Shown: piece after piece, positions 22,283-34,644 of the stretch
Layout of the letters: each line of letters starts with the position of its first letter
Numbering within the stretch: position 1 is the first letter of the stretch
Source of the DNA: Echinometra lucunter
Lineage: Eukaryota; Echinodermata; Echinoidea; Camarodonta; Echinometridae
Direction: 5' to 3'
DNA length: 64,000 bases
Assembly: GCA_029962745.1 (NCBI GenBank)
Contig: CM057157.1
Coordinates: forward strand, 3,331,032 to 3,395,031
The notes under the pieces: model-generated
The model's input: the letters and a program-made list of their open reading frames with translations, nothing else
What the model was told of the DNA's origin: nothing
Databases searched by the model: none
Program-made: the position numbers and the translations under genes

Positions 22283-23695
22283 AATGCTTGTTGAAAGATA
22301 TGAGATTTATTTATCATATATCGAATGATCAGTAGTTTACTCTATTTCCCGCTTGCCGCTACCACTACCAGACACTACGGCTGGCGTTATTCATGTTATT
22401 ATACGCAAATATGCGACGAAACTATACGCACAAACCACAGTCCACGACTCACTGGAATCGTACAATGTAATATTTCTTTTGTACATTGGGGGAATTATCA
22501 TACCATCTTTACAAGTTTTGAACAAAAGGATGCACAGAACAACGTCATCGCTATAAATAGAGTCTTTAAAGTGATTACACAATGGTAAAGAAAAAAATGA
22601 TATATGATCGAGAATGGAATTCTAAAAAGAATAGCATTAAAAATTTGATGATTTTCAATCGAAATCAATGCATTTTGGATAATTTTCTCATAAAAAATCA
22701 AGAGTTGACCGAAGGAAAATTGAGCAGGAGGTATGACGTAATGTGGGAACCCAGCTTCGCGCATTGCAGTTGTGCTGCGCGCTAGACTGTACAATATGTA
22801 TTATACCTTGCGCGCATTTTGCTAGAAGTGCGCGACAAGGTACCCAGTTTGACGTCATTTTGACGTAAAAGTGGGTACCCAGTTGAAACTTGGTCACAGC
22901 TGAGGGGTCAAAAATATCCTGAAATCTTACCACATTTGGGGGTTTCCTTGGCAACACGACTTCTTAAAAAGCTCTAGGCAGATGATTTTCTGCTAATAAA
23001 ATCATGCTCTTTTAAATGAGCTAACATTGTTTCAGCATTGGGTACCCCTATATCCGGCAGCGCGTTTCCGTTTTACACCACAGCCTAGGCAGTTTTTCGA
23101 TCAATTGCACCTCCGACATTTTTACCTCTGACACTTTTCCTGAGCATTCTAATTTCATACCCTTTACAAAAAGCCAGTGGATAGCAATGCTTATATTGAT
23201 AGAAGAGACATTAAGCCATATATTTTGTAAGAAAAATATCAAGAATATGTTCCCTTTTTTCATTTGGGAGACTTTTCAGTCTGTAAAACTTCTTTGTTTC
23301 ATTTTGTATGACGCTACATGATTAGAAAGACAATACATTCCGCTATAGACACAGTGACATCTTGTTCGACAAAGTTATAATAAAAACAAACGTCAATGTG
23401 CCTTCCGAATTATAATTTGAGACTGTTCATTCATGCGTGGTTCTTGTATCACCATGATCACGATATAATTTCATATTGGTGATGAAACTATGAGTTTTGT
23501 AATGATGTTTGTTTTTAACAATTATTTTGTATTACTAATTACTGCCTTTCAAAAATCATTACTACGACAGTGCAGCAGTCATCCATTTTTTTTAACCATT
23601 GGGCTTCTCACCGTTCAAGTTAAGGCTCTTCTGTTTGAAATTGGTCATGCATCATTTTGATCCAGATTTTATATGAAAAAAGATGAGGTGAGATT
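22283..23695 (+). repeat. Local duplication, copy 1
   Basis: 22283-22570 matches 24091-24385 (shared TCGTACAATGTAATAT-type block). 23404-23695 matches 24540-24820 (GAGACTGTTCATTCAT, TTTCATATTGGTGATGAAA, CAGTGCAGCAGTCAT). The intervening 22571-23403 is absent from copy 2. Confidence 0.7.
23053..23140 (+). repeat. CCTAGG-core dispersed repeat, copy 3, with minisatellite stub
   Basis: CCGGCAGCGCGTTTCCGTTT ... GCCTAGGCAGTTTTTCG is followed at once by about two diverged units of the 15-bp TTTTTACCTCTGACA minisatellite. Confidence 0.6.
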
Positions 23696-24090
23696 TTGAC
23701 AATAAGAATAAAACTCGTTTAGCGTACGTTGTACGTTGTTAGTCTCAAAATGAACTTGGAAGTTGAAATGAGTCGTTAAATTGAACTGAATTTCACTGTC
23801 AAATAATTCGAGGGTTTAGTGCAACAAAAGACTATCTGTGTTTTGGGCCATTTTGAGAAAACTTGCCATGAAGTTATGTTGTAAACACTGGCTTAATGTA
23901 GATGGCCATACCTATTTCGATTGATACCCTGCTGGAGCATAGTTTGCTATAGAAACCATTATTACCAATGGGTTCCCGGTCTCTTATGGATCATTTTGAT
24001 ATCAAAACCTTATTTTGACCCCAAATGCAGATAACCCATTGCACTAGACTCTCGAATTCCTTCTTACTTTTTAAAGTAAGCATTTAAAAA

Positions 24091-24820
24091 TGCCTGTTGA
24101 AAATATATTAATTTTATGTTACTATATCAAATGATATTACACCCTATTTCCGGCTGGCTACTAGCAAACACTTCGGGTGACGATATATACTTAACTATGC
24201 AACGAGGAAATGAGAGGAAAAAAACTTGCAGTTTTGCTAGGACTTTGTTCAAGTCCACGATTCATTGGAATTGTACAATGTAATATCCCGTCTGATTTTC
24301 GGGAATCATTTCCTTTTTACATCTTTTGAAAAGAGGAAAGAAGCTTTGACAATCGTCATCTCTGTAATTATAGTCCTTGATGTCTAATTTTCAGTTAATT
24401 TTTCCAATATAGATCTCTCTAGAATAGACTTGTTTCCTGATGTTACGCGTACTTGTTGAACAAAAGTTTCTCTCGACAACTTTGGAAGTTGAATTATGTG
24501 AGTCCTTGAATGGCAAAGGATTAGAATCAAACGTTGCAGCCTCCCAAATTAAAAGTTGAGACTGTTCATTCATACGTGGTTGTTTTATCACAAAAATAGT
24601 TTCATATTGGTGATGAAATTATGAGCTTTATAATGATGTTGTTTTAACAACTATTTTGTATTACTGTCTTTCAAAAAACATTACTAAAACAGTGCAGCAG
24701 TCATTTTTTTTATATTTTCAAACAGCTTCTCCCCTCTCAAGTTTTATAGAGTCTTCTCTTTGAAATCGGTCATGCATCATCATTATTATTGATCCTGATT
24801 TGATATGAAAAAGATCAATT
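24091..24820 (+). repeat. Local duplication, copy 2
   Basis: Same order and strand as copy 1, diverged by substitutions and indels. It lacks the 0.8-kb middle segment that carries the CCTAGG repeat. Confidence 0.7.
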
Positions 24821-26127
24821 GAAATTTGTGAATATGCATACATTATGTAAACAAAATTTAGAATTATAAGCGTTTCTCCAGGAATGATGACTTCATTTCT
24901 CCACGGACGTCGTCTATTGTGCAAGACCTTTACCATTTACTATTTTGTTCTGGTAGTAGGATGGGGGGTTGGGTGTCCGGACACGTAACAAAAATGAAGC
25001 CTTCTTTTTGGTTTTTGGATTAAATAAAAATTATGTATTGATTTTTGCTAATCATCATCAATATTTGTTCTCTATAATATTGTCTAGCATTTCGTGCTAA
25101 AACATTTTAAAAGATTTCCTTGTGAGCTTTTTTCATTTGGCTGTTTAAAATCGACTGTCCCGATACACAACCTGTTGGACACCCAACAATTGGGTATATA
25201 CATGATATTCATGTTACTTGAGCAAATGAAGATTTGTCAGCTTTCAAGAATATGTAGACTACCGTATCATCACAATGATACATTCGAAGCTTAATGACTG
25301 AAACTCTTTGTATTGTGTGGTATTTGTTTACAACACTTGCACAGTAGAACATGCTTTACATCCATAATAGCAATATAAATTAGAAAAAAAAAAGCCAAAC
25401 ATACAAAAATTGAGCCCCGGGAATGGTGTTCAATACCTACTCTGTGCTCGAATAGCAAAACACCCCCCCCCCCCCTAATTGTAGTTATTCTTCAGGGATT
25501 TCAAAGCTCCACACAGACTGTCAATTTGCCTCCAGTACCATAATAGGACGGGTCACCAATGAAAAATAATGATTTCGAATATGTAGGCCCTAGTCTTTTG
25601 TGAATCATTGATGTGCAGCACATCAATAGGATGCTTGAAAGGGTTGATGTGATGATGATTTTTCGCACTTTTGCATTGCTGATTATTGTGAAAACATTAT
25701 TTTTGATAAGCTATTTCCCTTTTAGCTTTTTTCCTTCATTTTCGATTCCTCTTTTCTAATTCCTCTTCAATCGTTTTTTTTTTTTTTTTTCGTTTATCTG
25801 TCTCTTGTGGGCACTTGCCTTATTCACATCCCGTCGCTACACCTCTGGTCACGTTCTCATTTTGTTAAATTCTATCCTTTTTATCAGTGTTTCTTTACCC
25901 CTCCCCCTCCCCTTCCGTCTATCTCTCAAGTTCACTGTTCGTCTTTTCTCATTCTTCCCTCTTTTTATGTATAAAATACCATCTCGCTTGTACATGCTTA
26001 ACTTGTCTAATGTTTATACGGGAATTTATACAGCTTACTATGTGTGCTTTTTTGTTTATTTTGTTTTGTTCTTCGTTTTTGTTGTTGGTGTTTGTTTTAC
26101 TTTGTTGTTGTTTTTTTGGTTTGGTGT
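24821..26127. other. Intergenic, nothing recognised
   Basis: AT-rich with T-rich runs near 25780. The open frame 25805-26203 is a low-complexity Phe/Val/Leu string running into the minisatellite. Confidence 0.5.
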
Positions 26128-26370
26128 AAAAATGTCAGAGGAAAAAATGTCAGAGGTAAAAATGTCAGAGGTAAGAATGTCACAAGAAAAATGTCAGAGG
26201 TAAAAATGTCAGAGGAAAAAATGTCAGAGGTAAAAATGTCAGAGGTAAAAATGTCAGAGGTAAAAATGTCAGAGGTAAAAATGCCAGAGGTAAAAATGTC
26301 AGGGGAAAAAATGTCAGAGGTAAATATGTCAGACGTAAAAATGTCAGAGATAAAAATGTCAGCTCTGAAG
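26128..26370 (+). repeat. 15-bp minisatellite, forward orientation
   Basis: About 16 units of GTAAAAATGTCAGAG with small variants. 15 is a multiple of three and the unit lacks stops, so it reads as MSEVK repeats. The inverted array lies at 28007-28283. Confidence 0.95.
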
Positions 26371-26954
26371 TGAACGTGTTACAGGTAAGAATACTGAATT
26401 TGAAATTAGGAAGAGCACGAGATATTAAAAAAAAGAATTCATACTGTATAAATGGAGTGATCACAATAATACTGCTCTCTGTAAAAGTGTGTATGTTCAG
26501 TCATTCGAATGGCCTTCCTGTCTTACTCATTTGATGTGAAAGTGATAATGCTGCCCCATCCAACCACCTAATGAGACCAATCTTGTTTTGGCCGGGAGAA
26601 CATCCTGGTATGTGCGCATTGCCCAAAAGTGTTTTAATCTTCCGAGCACTTGTTTAGCTGACTCCAAATATAGCAGCAAACGAATGCCCAGTTCCCTCTC
26701 TGTGTTTAAGATTCGGCCGCTTGACACGATTGCACTGTAAAACATATTTATGACAATTTCAGCAAGCGATAAGTAAATCACGCGTTTTGGGTAAGAAATG
26801 TAGCATGGGATGATGTTCATTATTTTCTTTGTGAGATTAATTAAGTTACAGGATTATATCTAAATGATTTAAGATTTTAAGTGGAATGACAGAATGGTAG
26901 ATGAACTTAAGAAGGGATATCCACGTTTGATGTTTTGCATATGCTAACACAATT

Positions 26955-27665
26955 ATCTAATTGAATACTTCTCTTTAAAAGTTGTAAATTCCGCAGCGTA
27001 TCGGATGAAATAATACAAAAGGTCGAGAAATAGATCGAATTAACGATTCAATTTCGCTTACTTCCTATTCTTCCTTACGTATAAGGACAGTAATATTGAA
27101 GCATTCGTTCACGTATACCACGCTTAATTGAATAATTCTTTTTGAAAGTTGTAAATTCCGCAGCGTATCGGATGAAGTAATACAAGAGGTCGAGAAATAC
27201 AAAAGGTCGAGAAATAGATCGAATTAACGATTCAATTTCGCTTACTTCCTATTCTTCCTTACGTATAAGGACAACAATATTGAAGCATTCGTTCACGTAT
27301 ACCACGCTTAATTGAATAATTCTTCTTAAAAGTTGTAAATTCCGCAGCGTATCGGATGAAGTAATACAAAAGGTCGAGAAATACAAAAGGTCAAGAAATA
27401 GATCGAATTAACGATTCAGTTTCGCTTACTTCCTATTCTTCCTTACGTATAAGGACAATAATATTGAAGCATTCGTTCACGTATACCACGCTTAATTGAA
27501 TAATTCTTTTTAAAAGCTGTAAACTCGGCAGCGTATCGGATGAAATAATACAAAAGGTCGAGAAATAGACCGAATTAACGATTCAATTTCGCTTACTTCC
27601 TATTCTTCCTTACATATAAGGACAATAATATTGAAGCATTCGTTCACGTATACCACGCTTTATTG
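26955..27665. repeat. Satellite-like tandem array, 167/184-bp units, about four copies
   Basis: The mark GTAAATTCCGCAGCG (GTAAACTCGGCAGCG in copy 4) occurs at 26984, 27151, 27335 and 27519, spacings 167, 184 and 184. The longer units carry a 17-bp internal duplication around GAAATACAAAAGGTC. Copies share CTTACGTATAAGGAC and TTCACGTATACCACGCTT. Confidence 0.9.
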
Positions 27666-28006
27666 GAGTAGGGGGGGGGGAGCTTATGAAGAGGAATGTA
27701 CATATTAAAATCGCGCAGTCGTGTGGAATTTGTGTGGTCAGCTACTCGTGTTACCAACCCAGTTTTTTCCCACCATCGTTTTTACAATGCCCGTCCCCGC
27801 GGTGAAAACGAGGGCAATGCGCGCATACCAGAACGTTCACCCCATCAACACCATAACCGTTATTTCTAAATGGCCAAGACAAGGGCATTCAAGTATAGAC
27901 ACAGTATGTTTACAGAAAATATTTGAATATATCCCACTCCCCATAATTTCTGTAATTCAGTATTCGTACCTGAAACATGTCACTTAAACATTTCCAAATC
28001 TGGCAT

Positions 28007-28283
28007 ACCTCTGATATTAATTTTTTACCTCTGACATTTTTACCTCTGATATTTTACTTCTGACATTTTACTTCTGACATTTTTACCTCTGACATTTTCA
28101 ACCTCTGACATTTTTACCTCTGACATTTTTACCTCTGACATTTTTACCTCTGACATTTTTACCTCTGACATTTTTTCCTCTGACATTTTTACCTCTGACA
28201 TTTTTACCTCTGACATTTTTCCCTCTGACATTTTTACCTCTGACATTTTTACCTCTGACATTTTTACCTCTGACATTTTTACC
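28007..28283 (-). repeat. 15-bp minisatellite, inverted orientation
   Basis: About 18 units of TTTTTACCTCTGACA, the reverse complement of the 26128-26370 unit. Confidence 0.95.
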
Positions 28284-29181
28284 TGGCACCGTTTTTTTAG
28301 GGGATGGAGGTGTTTCTTTAAAGTATTTCAGTGTGTTGCTTAATACTGTAGGACTAATGTCACTAAGGACCACAAAAGACGATTGGGAAATACAGAACCA
28401 ACTACATATCTCTCAAGTTTTATTTTCTTAATCTTAAACAAAATGAATAAGTGAAATATACAGAAAGTCTACCACGTCATTCCACATTTCCATGGATATA
28501 TACATATATCTACCTATAGACCAATTCCATCACCAGTTTATGTATTTGGCCCTCTATCGGCGAGGCGATAGCTGCTCTGTGTGATAGTGCACTGACCGCG
28601 ACTGGCTGTGTACAAATTCAATGAAAGATGTGAGATACGCCCTGATATCATTTTATTAACTTTATTCTAGATCAAGAAAATAAAGCATGGGTAAATGACG
28701 TAAGACAATGACCATATCTGACAGATGAAGATAATTTTTATGATGTATTTTTGTACTTTCGTTACTTTTTCTCCTTAGTTATGTCAGTAAAAGTCCAGGA
28801 AACAGGCTTCACGAGTCAAAGGCGAGTGAATTTCGCACTCAGTTAGCTTCCAAATTTGAAGCTTTCTCAAATTGTTGTGGCATATGAGCACCGCACAGCT
28901 GCGACCTGAACTTCCCTGATTATTCCTCATTGCAAACATTAAAAGAATGTTGGTCCAAAACAGAGAAAATCGAACTGCAGTACATAACGCGCTATTGACT
29001 TATATACTGTACATTAAAAAAAAAAGTGGGATAACACACAGCAGTGTGTGGCTAACCATGTTCGAGTTTTTTTGCGATCACGTGACCCACAGGCGCACTG
29101 TTGCTACCCAACTCGCAAGCAATAGCGTCTGCTACAGAAATCTGCTTCGTACAATCCGAATACGAATACAATTGCTGATAT
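28284..29181. other. Intergenic, nothing recognised
   Basis: A short block at 28982-29013 (ACATAACGCGCT-TTGACTTAT-TACTGTA) recurs at 63299-63329, suggesting a dispersed repeat, but its ends are not definable by eye. Confidence 0.45.
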
Positions 29182-29507
29182 GATCAGGGGCGTAGACAGC
29201 GGGGGGGGATGAGGGGTATGCATCCCCCCCACCTCACAAGGTGGGGGGGATGACATGTACAATCATCCCCCCCAGGTTTTAGGGAAGGATGTTTTCTTAC
29301 AATATCATTAAAACAACAACAACAACAAGAATAAACATAAACATAATAATAATAATAATAATAGTAATATTATTATTATTATTATTATTATTATCATAAT
29401 TATGATAACAATAATAGTTATCATCATCATCATCATCATCATCATCATCGTTAATGTGACTGAAATGGCGATTGCTATCATAACTATATCGATCATTATT
29501 CTGATTT
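29182..29507 (+). repeat. Dispersed repeat with G-rich end (copy 2)
   Basis: It begins ATCAGGGGCGTAGACAG, has G/C runs and AAT/TTA/CAT triplet arrays, and ends near TCGATCATTATTCTGATTTA. It is the inverted copy of 5083-5440. Confidence 0.7.
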
Positions 29508-29526
29508 ATGTAGTCATTTATATTAC

Positions 29527-29590
29527 TTTGGGGTAATTTCGGCGCCGTTTTGGGTAATTCATATTAGTTTTGGGTAATTTCGGCGCCGTC
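29527..29590 (+). repeat. Two copies of GGGTAATTTCGGCGCCGT
   Basis: A direct pair about 40 bases apart, each containing the GGCGCC palindrome. Confidence 0.7.
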
Positions 29591-29719
29591 TGAGTTTTTC
29601 TGAAGTGGTGTAATAACATAATTTAAAAAAAAGATAAATAGCGTGATGTAAATATGCAATAATGTGTGTGACAGTCCATATTCTATATACGTTTGTCACG
29701 GTGCGTAGATCTTCAATTT

Positions 29720-30940
29720 ACAGAGGCGGCGCTCCCAGTGTCCCCCCCCCCCCCACACACTTTTCGAAGCATCCAAAAAGTGCCCCCTTTTACCCAACAA
29801 AAATGCTGCCTTTCAAACCTGTTCAGTGCCCTTCTTTTATCTTAGAAGGGCCCATTTTCTTTGTTGATCAAATGCCCTTTCGCTTTCTAATAAGTGCCCC
29901 TTTTCGTTTCAGATAAGTTACCCTTCTTAAAATCTACAGAAATGCGCTCTTTTGTGCCTTTCCCTTTTAATAGCGCTCTGTTCCCTTCTGAGAAGTGCGC
30001 CTCTTACACTTCAAATGAATGTCCCTTTTAAAATTAATGTGATTATTATCCCCTTTGACTACCTCTTTTCGTTTTTCAAAGTGCAATTTCTCTTCTGCAG
30101 ATTGCCCCTTTTCACCCCTGATAAGTGCCCCATTTGAAATCTGATACCTGCCCTCATTTAACTTCTGATAAGTGCCCATTTCCCTTTCTAGTATGTCCAA
30201 TTTCTGCATCTGTTCATGTAAGATAAGGGCACTTAGCGCCATTTTTGTTTTCTGATAGTGTCCCTTTTCCATTCGGGCAAGTGCTTCCCGCAACTGTAAT
30301 TAGAAGGAACAGTGCCCCTTTATTGGGGGGTATTTTTCTACTTTTTCTTTCTAAAGCTCGCTCGCTACGCTCGCTCGTACTTATGATATTACACTCAAGG
30401 CAGGTCAAGTGTGTTGTAACCATAAAGTCTTAAACGTTCTCCTAAGTTCCTGATGGTATTGTGCTCAAAACCCCATTCAATTTGAATAATTTTCTCTGAT
30501 ATGAGACCTCACTAATGCATTTAAACATTATAGCTTGGTCACTGTAAGGAAAACTATATACAGAATAAATGGAAGAAATTTACAATGCTAATGGAACACG
30601 AATAAAATGAATTTCCGGGAGCCTTTATCATTATATACCACTCGAAATATACTGCAAATACAATGCCCTTCGGCAAAAATACCTAGCATTTTTGGGTCGC
30701 TCGCTTCGCTCGCTCACAATTGAGTAAGACAGAGCAGTATACAATAATAGTGCAAAGTAGTTATTATCATGACTTATAAAAGTATGCACTTTAAAAGTGT
30801 ATTAGATAGAATGTAAGGGTATATTTTCCTTCTCGTGTTCAGCTTTTGTAAGGGCCCCCTCTTCCCCCCCCCCCCCCAGTGCCCTTTTTCGCTAGTGCCC
30901 CCCCCCCCCCACTTTGAAAGACACTCCGCCGCCCTGTCTG
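29720..30940. repeat. Degenerate GTGCCC-TTTT repeat element with G/C-run ends
   Basis: From about 29755 to 30320, blocks such as AGTGCCCCTTTT, TTCTGATAAGTGCCC and AATGCCCTTTC recur every 30-40 bases. The flanks share GGCGGCGCTCCCAGTGTCCC-type and AGTGCCC...GACACTCCGCCGCC sequence near 29725 and 30880-30935, and AGCGAGCG-type cores occur at 30357 and 30697. The unit is too degenerate to define by eye. Confidence 0.5.
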
Positions 30941-31347
30941 TTTATGTCTGTGCATTCGGGTGTGGGTGTGTATGTGTGCGTGTGTGTGTGTGTGCGTGTG
31001 GGTGTGAGTTGTGGGGGGGGGGGTGCGGGTGTGTGCCTGTGTATATCTGTATACGAAATTATCCTCGAATTCTCGTGAACGGCAAATCATCCCCCCAGGT
31101 GTGAGAACCTGTCTACGCCACTGGATATGATACACTGTTTTCTGTGAGTGGAAATTCTGTGCTCTTCAACATGGGGATGCTCAAATCTCTCCAGGAAAGG
31201 AACACAAAATGCACTGGTCACCTCCAGATCCAGAAAGGAATAAGATTTAGGAGATTACCTGCATACCTCGCTATTTTGTGTTTGGTAAGTCGCAACTCGA
31301 TGCGCTTGTAGGCTTGAGCGGATCTGACCTCTGATCTGCCCCGTAGT

Positions 31348-31424
31348 TAGACCGAAGTGTTCTGTCTCTAACAGTCGTCGGTAGCCTCGTATTTTGGTTA
31401 TTAGAGACAGAACACTTCGGTCTA
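31348..31424. repeat. Perfect 24-bp inverted repeat (hairpin), 29-nt loop
   Basis: Arms 31348-31371 and 31401-31424 are exact reverse complements (TAGACCGAAGTG... / ...CACTTCGGTCTA). It may be the ends of a small element or a transcribed hairpin. Confidence 0.9.
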
Positions 31425-34400
31425 CCTCGTAGTGTGCCGGTAGATTGTCAAATAGGATGGGGGTGCGTGTGTCTATCGCCCGCGCGCTTTACAAAGATCA
31501 GTGAAACATCCTCTTCTTCAGTTTTGTTTGGGGATTCGACAAAAACTATAATTGTCAAAATTTTCTAGATCTAACCGTTAGATCTGCAGTATGTCTTTTT
31601 TTTCCTAACATAAGACTTAAATTTTATTTCATTTTCAGTCTATACGTCTATAGATCTATGCGTAACTTGTTTTATATGGCATGTTTAAAACAATGTGTCA
31701 TGGCAGCTTGCGGGTAAAGCCGGGGTTATGATGTGTGTGCCTCAGAAAAGAATATGTTATTACTATCATTAAAAGCTTGCAGTTCATGCAACAGTAAATT
31801 CAGGGTTTAAATATTGTGGAAACTGTATTAGATATTGATAATGTACACCGTATACACTATAATATAAAAGACAAACTTCGATTCTGGCCATTAGATTGTA
31901 AATAGAATTCACATAAATTAAAAAAACAGCATATATATTTGAAAGAGTTAGAAAATAGCAGGGGAGCTCATATACAATCAGGCCGTACGCAGACATTTTT
32001 CGAGAGACGGTGAAAGTTTTTGAAGAAAAACCGGAAAGCGAGGAATTCGGTATCGAGTGCGCTTTTATATTTTTAAAAGTGAAATTGAAGGATTTGGTGC
32101 AAACTTTTGATGGATTCTGTGAAATCAAAGTAACAAAATGTAAGCTTCCAAAATTTCTGGGCGGCAACTGCACCTGCCCCCGACGCGTACAGCCACACGT
32201 ACAATTATGAGTTTGTGGAATCATCAAAATGACTAGAAACCTGCACACTCTCACTGCAATCCCAATTAGACAAGGTATTACTCTTTATACAAATAGTTCG
32301 TATATGAGGGTATTCGAAGATTTTTTTTTTTTGGGGGGGGGGGTGCTGTTTTGATGTGATATTCTATCAAATTGGCCAGAGGGAGCTCAAATTTCTGTTT
32401 ATCCTTGCCAGAACTCTGCATCTTGGAATCATTTTTCCTTCTGCATACATGTACTCATCAGTATGATTGCAATATTAAAAACTGCTACGCCATCATGAAA
32501 TATTTCTCAGTTTATTTCTTTTGATATGAATTAAACATTACTCTGTTACTGAAGGAAGGCAGAGGAGAATGTGAGGGAGAGTTGACACTGGAAAAATGGA
32601 GAAAGATGGCACACAGAACTTTCCATGGAAATGGTATAAATTAGATCATAAGGGATAAAAAAAAAGTGAGAGGACAGAGGAAAGGGAGTGGCAAAGAAGG
32701 GGGAAAGAGTAGAGAAGAGAGAGAGAGGGGGGAGAGAAGGGGAGAAAAAGAGTGCATGGGGTGTTTTTGTTACACAGAGAGACAGAAAGAGAGAGAGAGA
32801 GAGATGTTAGAGGGAATGTAGAGTGTATGGTAGGGGGAAAAAAAGAATTTTTTTGTACAAGGATGTATTTGGGATAAAAAGGGGGGGGGGGGGGGAGACA
32901 AATGAAAGATTGTTGGGGAGGGCGTAGAGTGGATGTAAAAGTATCCCCTTCCCCCTACTACACATAGGCTTTGGATATAAAATGTGCAAGATCGGATGTT
33001 ATTAGTGTGTTTTTCAGAAAATTATTACATTCATTCACACAGTGACACATGTATATATTATTTTACAAACAAGTGAGAGATGAAGAGTAGACAGAGAATC
33101 CAACTAATTAAAGAATTATTCTACGCTAGCAATACACACAGAACCTATGCGCAGAACACGAGCGCGCGCGATGCACGATGCCCGCGTTCGCGAAGGTTGG
33201 GTAGCAAAATGGCGCCTGTGTATAAGTTGGCCAAACTCACTGATTTGTACATCAGTGGCCACTCTGTAATCAAGGGCTCTGGTATGGCGACCAGTCTGCT
33301 GCCCTCTCGCCTGGTGGAATTGGTCTATAATTATTTAGCATGTTGAGTTGCATACCTCAATTCAAAACAAAGGAAATCTCATGATAGTAGTAAAAATGAC
33401 CCAATATATATGTATATATATCTCAACTATACCTGATGAAATCTACCTTATTATTTCAGAATGACAATTACGGCCGAAGTGGACGTACAATTGTCTTCCT
33501 ATGGTCGACTATGTAAAGACAAATCGTTGTCAACGTTTACAAGAATTAAAACCGCTTTCATAATACGAATTTTTGTAAATACATGTATAGAGAAAATAAA
33601 TGAAAAAAAAAAGAAGAAATAAGGATAACAAAATATTAACATGTAGTTCAAATTAGTACTGAACATTCATATTTATAAAAGTAGACATACAGATATCATA
33701 ATTCTAGTACGTATTATCTTATTGTTATGGACTGCAGCACACAACCCATTTGAACAGGACTACATCTGAAAACACAGACTGAGGTAATTTGGAACATGGT
33801 TATATCAGATCTACACTTATTCATAAATTACAATTACTTCTAGGTTAATACAGTGATGCAATAATATACAAATAATTCATGCTTGCGAGTGCATAAGTGC
33901 ATGTTAGCCATGTTAACGAAAAAATAAAAAATAAAGAGCGCACACGTGACTCATTTCGGCGCGTCTGATTGGTAACATTCTTGAGCCCCGTTTTATAAAG
34001 TTCATTATCATGCACTTTTTGAAATGTCGGGAAGACTAACAATAATTACACCCTTGCCATACAATGATTGCATGTACATTATATTACTCAGTTCGAATCA
34101 TTAGAAAGTTATAATTATGTAGTAAACACCCTATTTGTTAAAGAACTCTTATGGTGAACATTCCCACGATTTACAAAGGTATAAATTTGTGGATAAATGA
34201 AAAAAAATCTCTTCAAGAATTTTAAAAGCAAGATAACGTTTTTATAAAGAGTCATTTCAGATCTTACTCAGGAATCTTGGTACAGTGGAGACTTGAGGAA
34301 TGGCTGCTTTTTTCCTTAAATAGAACGTGGCGTGATCTTGACATGCTTGAGGAGCTGGTCAGGAAACTTCGGTACATAATCGTACAAATTCCTACCCCCC

Positions 34401-34644
34401 CCCCCCCCCCCACAAACTTAGAAACTTAAATGATCACATGCAACCCTACCTCTGCCATGCAGAATTTGCGTTATGTCCATAGCATATTTTTTTATCCTGT
34501 TCTGTAAATGGTATGCTCACCTTTATAGTTCTTTACATGACGTCTTTATAAAAAAAAAATAGTTATTCTATTCTAATCCGTTAACACTTGACACTACCAC
34601 TGCGATGCAGCATAGAAAGTTCGAAAACAGCCTAATTATCATGA
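31425..34644. other. Intergenic, no gene recognised
   Basis: It contains GA-rich runs at 32690-32810, G runs at 32332 and 32881, and CG-rich patches near 33160. The open frames 31784-32254 (-) and 33080-33346 (+) show no domain or splice logic. Confidence 0.5.

Noticed and set aside
21690..22335. Open frames across the 21.8-kb gap
   Set aside because: They consist of N; not evidence of coding.
26044..26373. Open frames reading MSEVK repeats (also 28040-28373 on the minus strand)
   Set aside because: The 15-bp unit is a multiple of three and lacks stops, so every frame stays open. There are no splice sites or non-repeat coding sequence.
26128..28283. Possible CRISPR array
   Set aside because: The units are contiguous with no unique spacers and the DNA is eukaryotic; this is a minisatellite.
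31784..32254. 156-residue open frame on the minus strand
   Set aside because: No domain or splice context. The hydrophobic stretch is expected from AT-rich DNA, and a plus-strand frame overlaps it.
33080..33346. 88-residue open frame in a CG-richer patch
   Set aside because: Part of it (GGTTGGGTAGCAAAATGGCGC) has an inverted partial match near 29090, so it is probably repeat.
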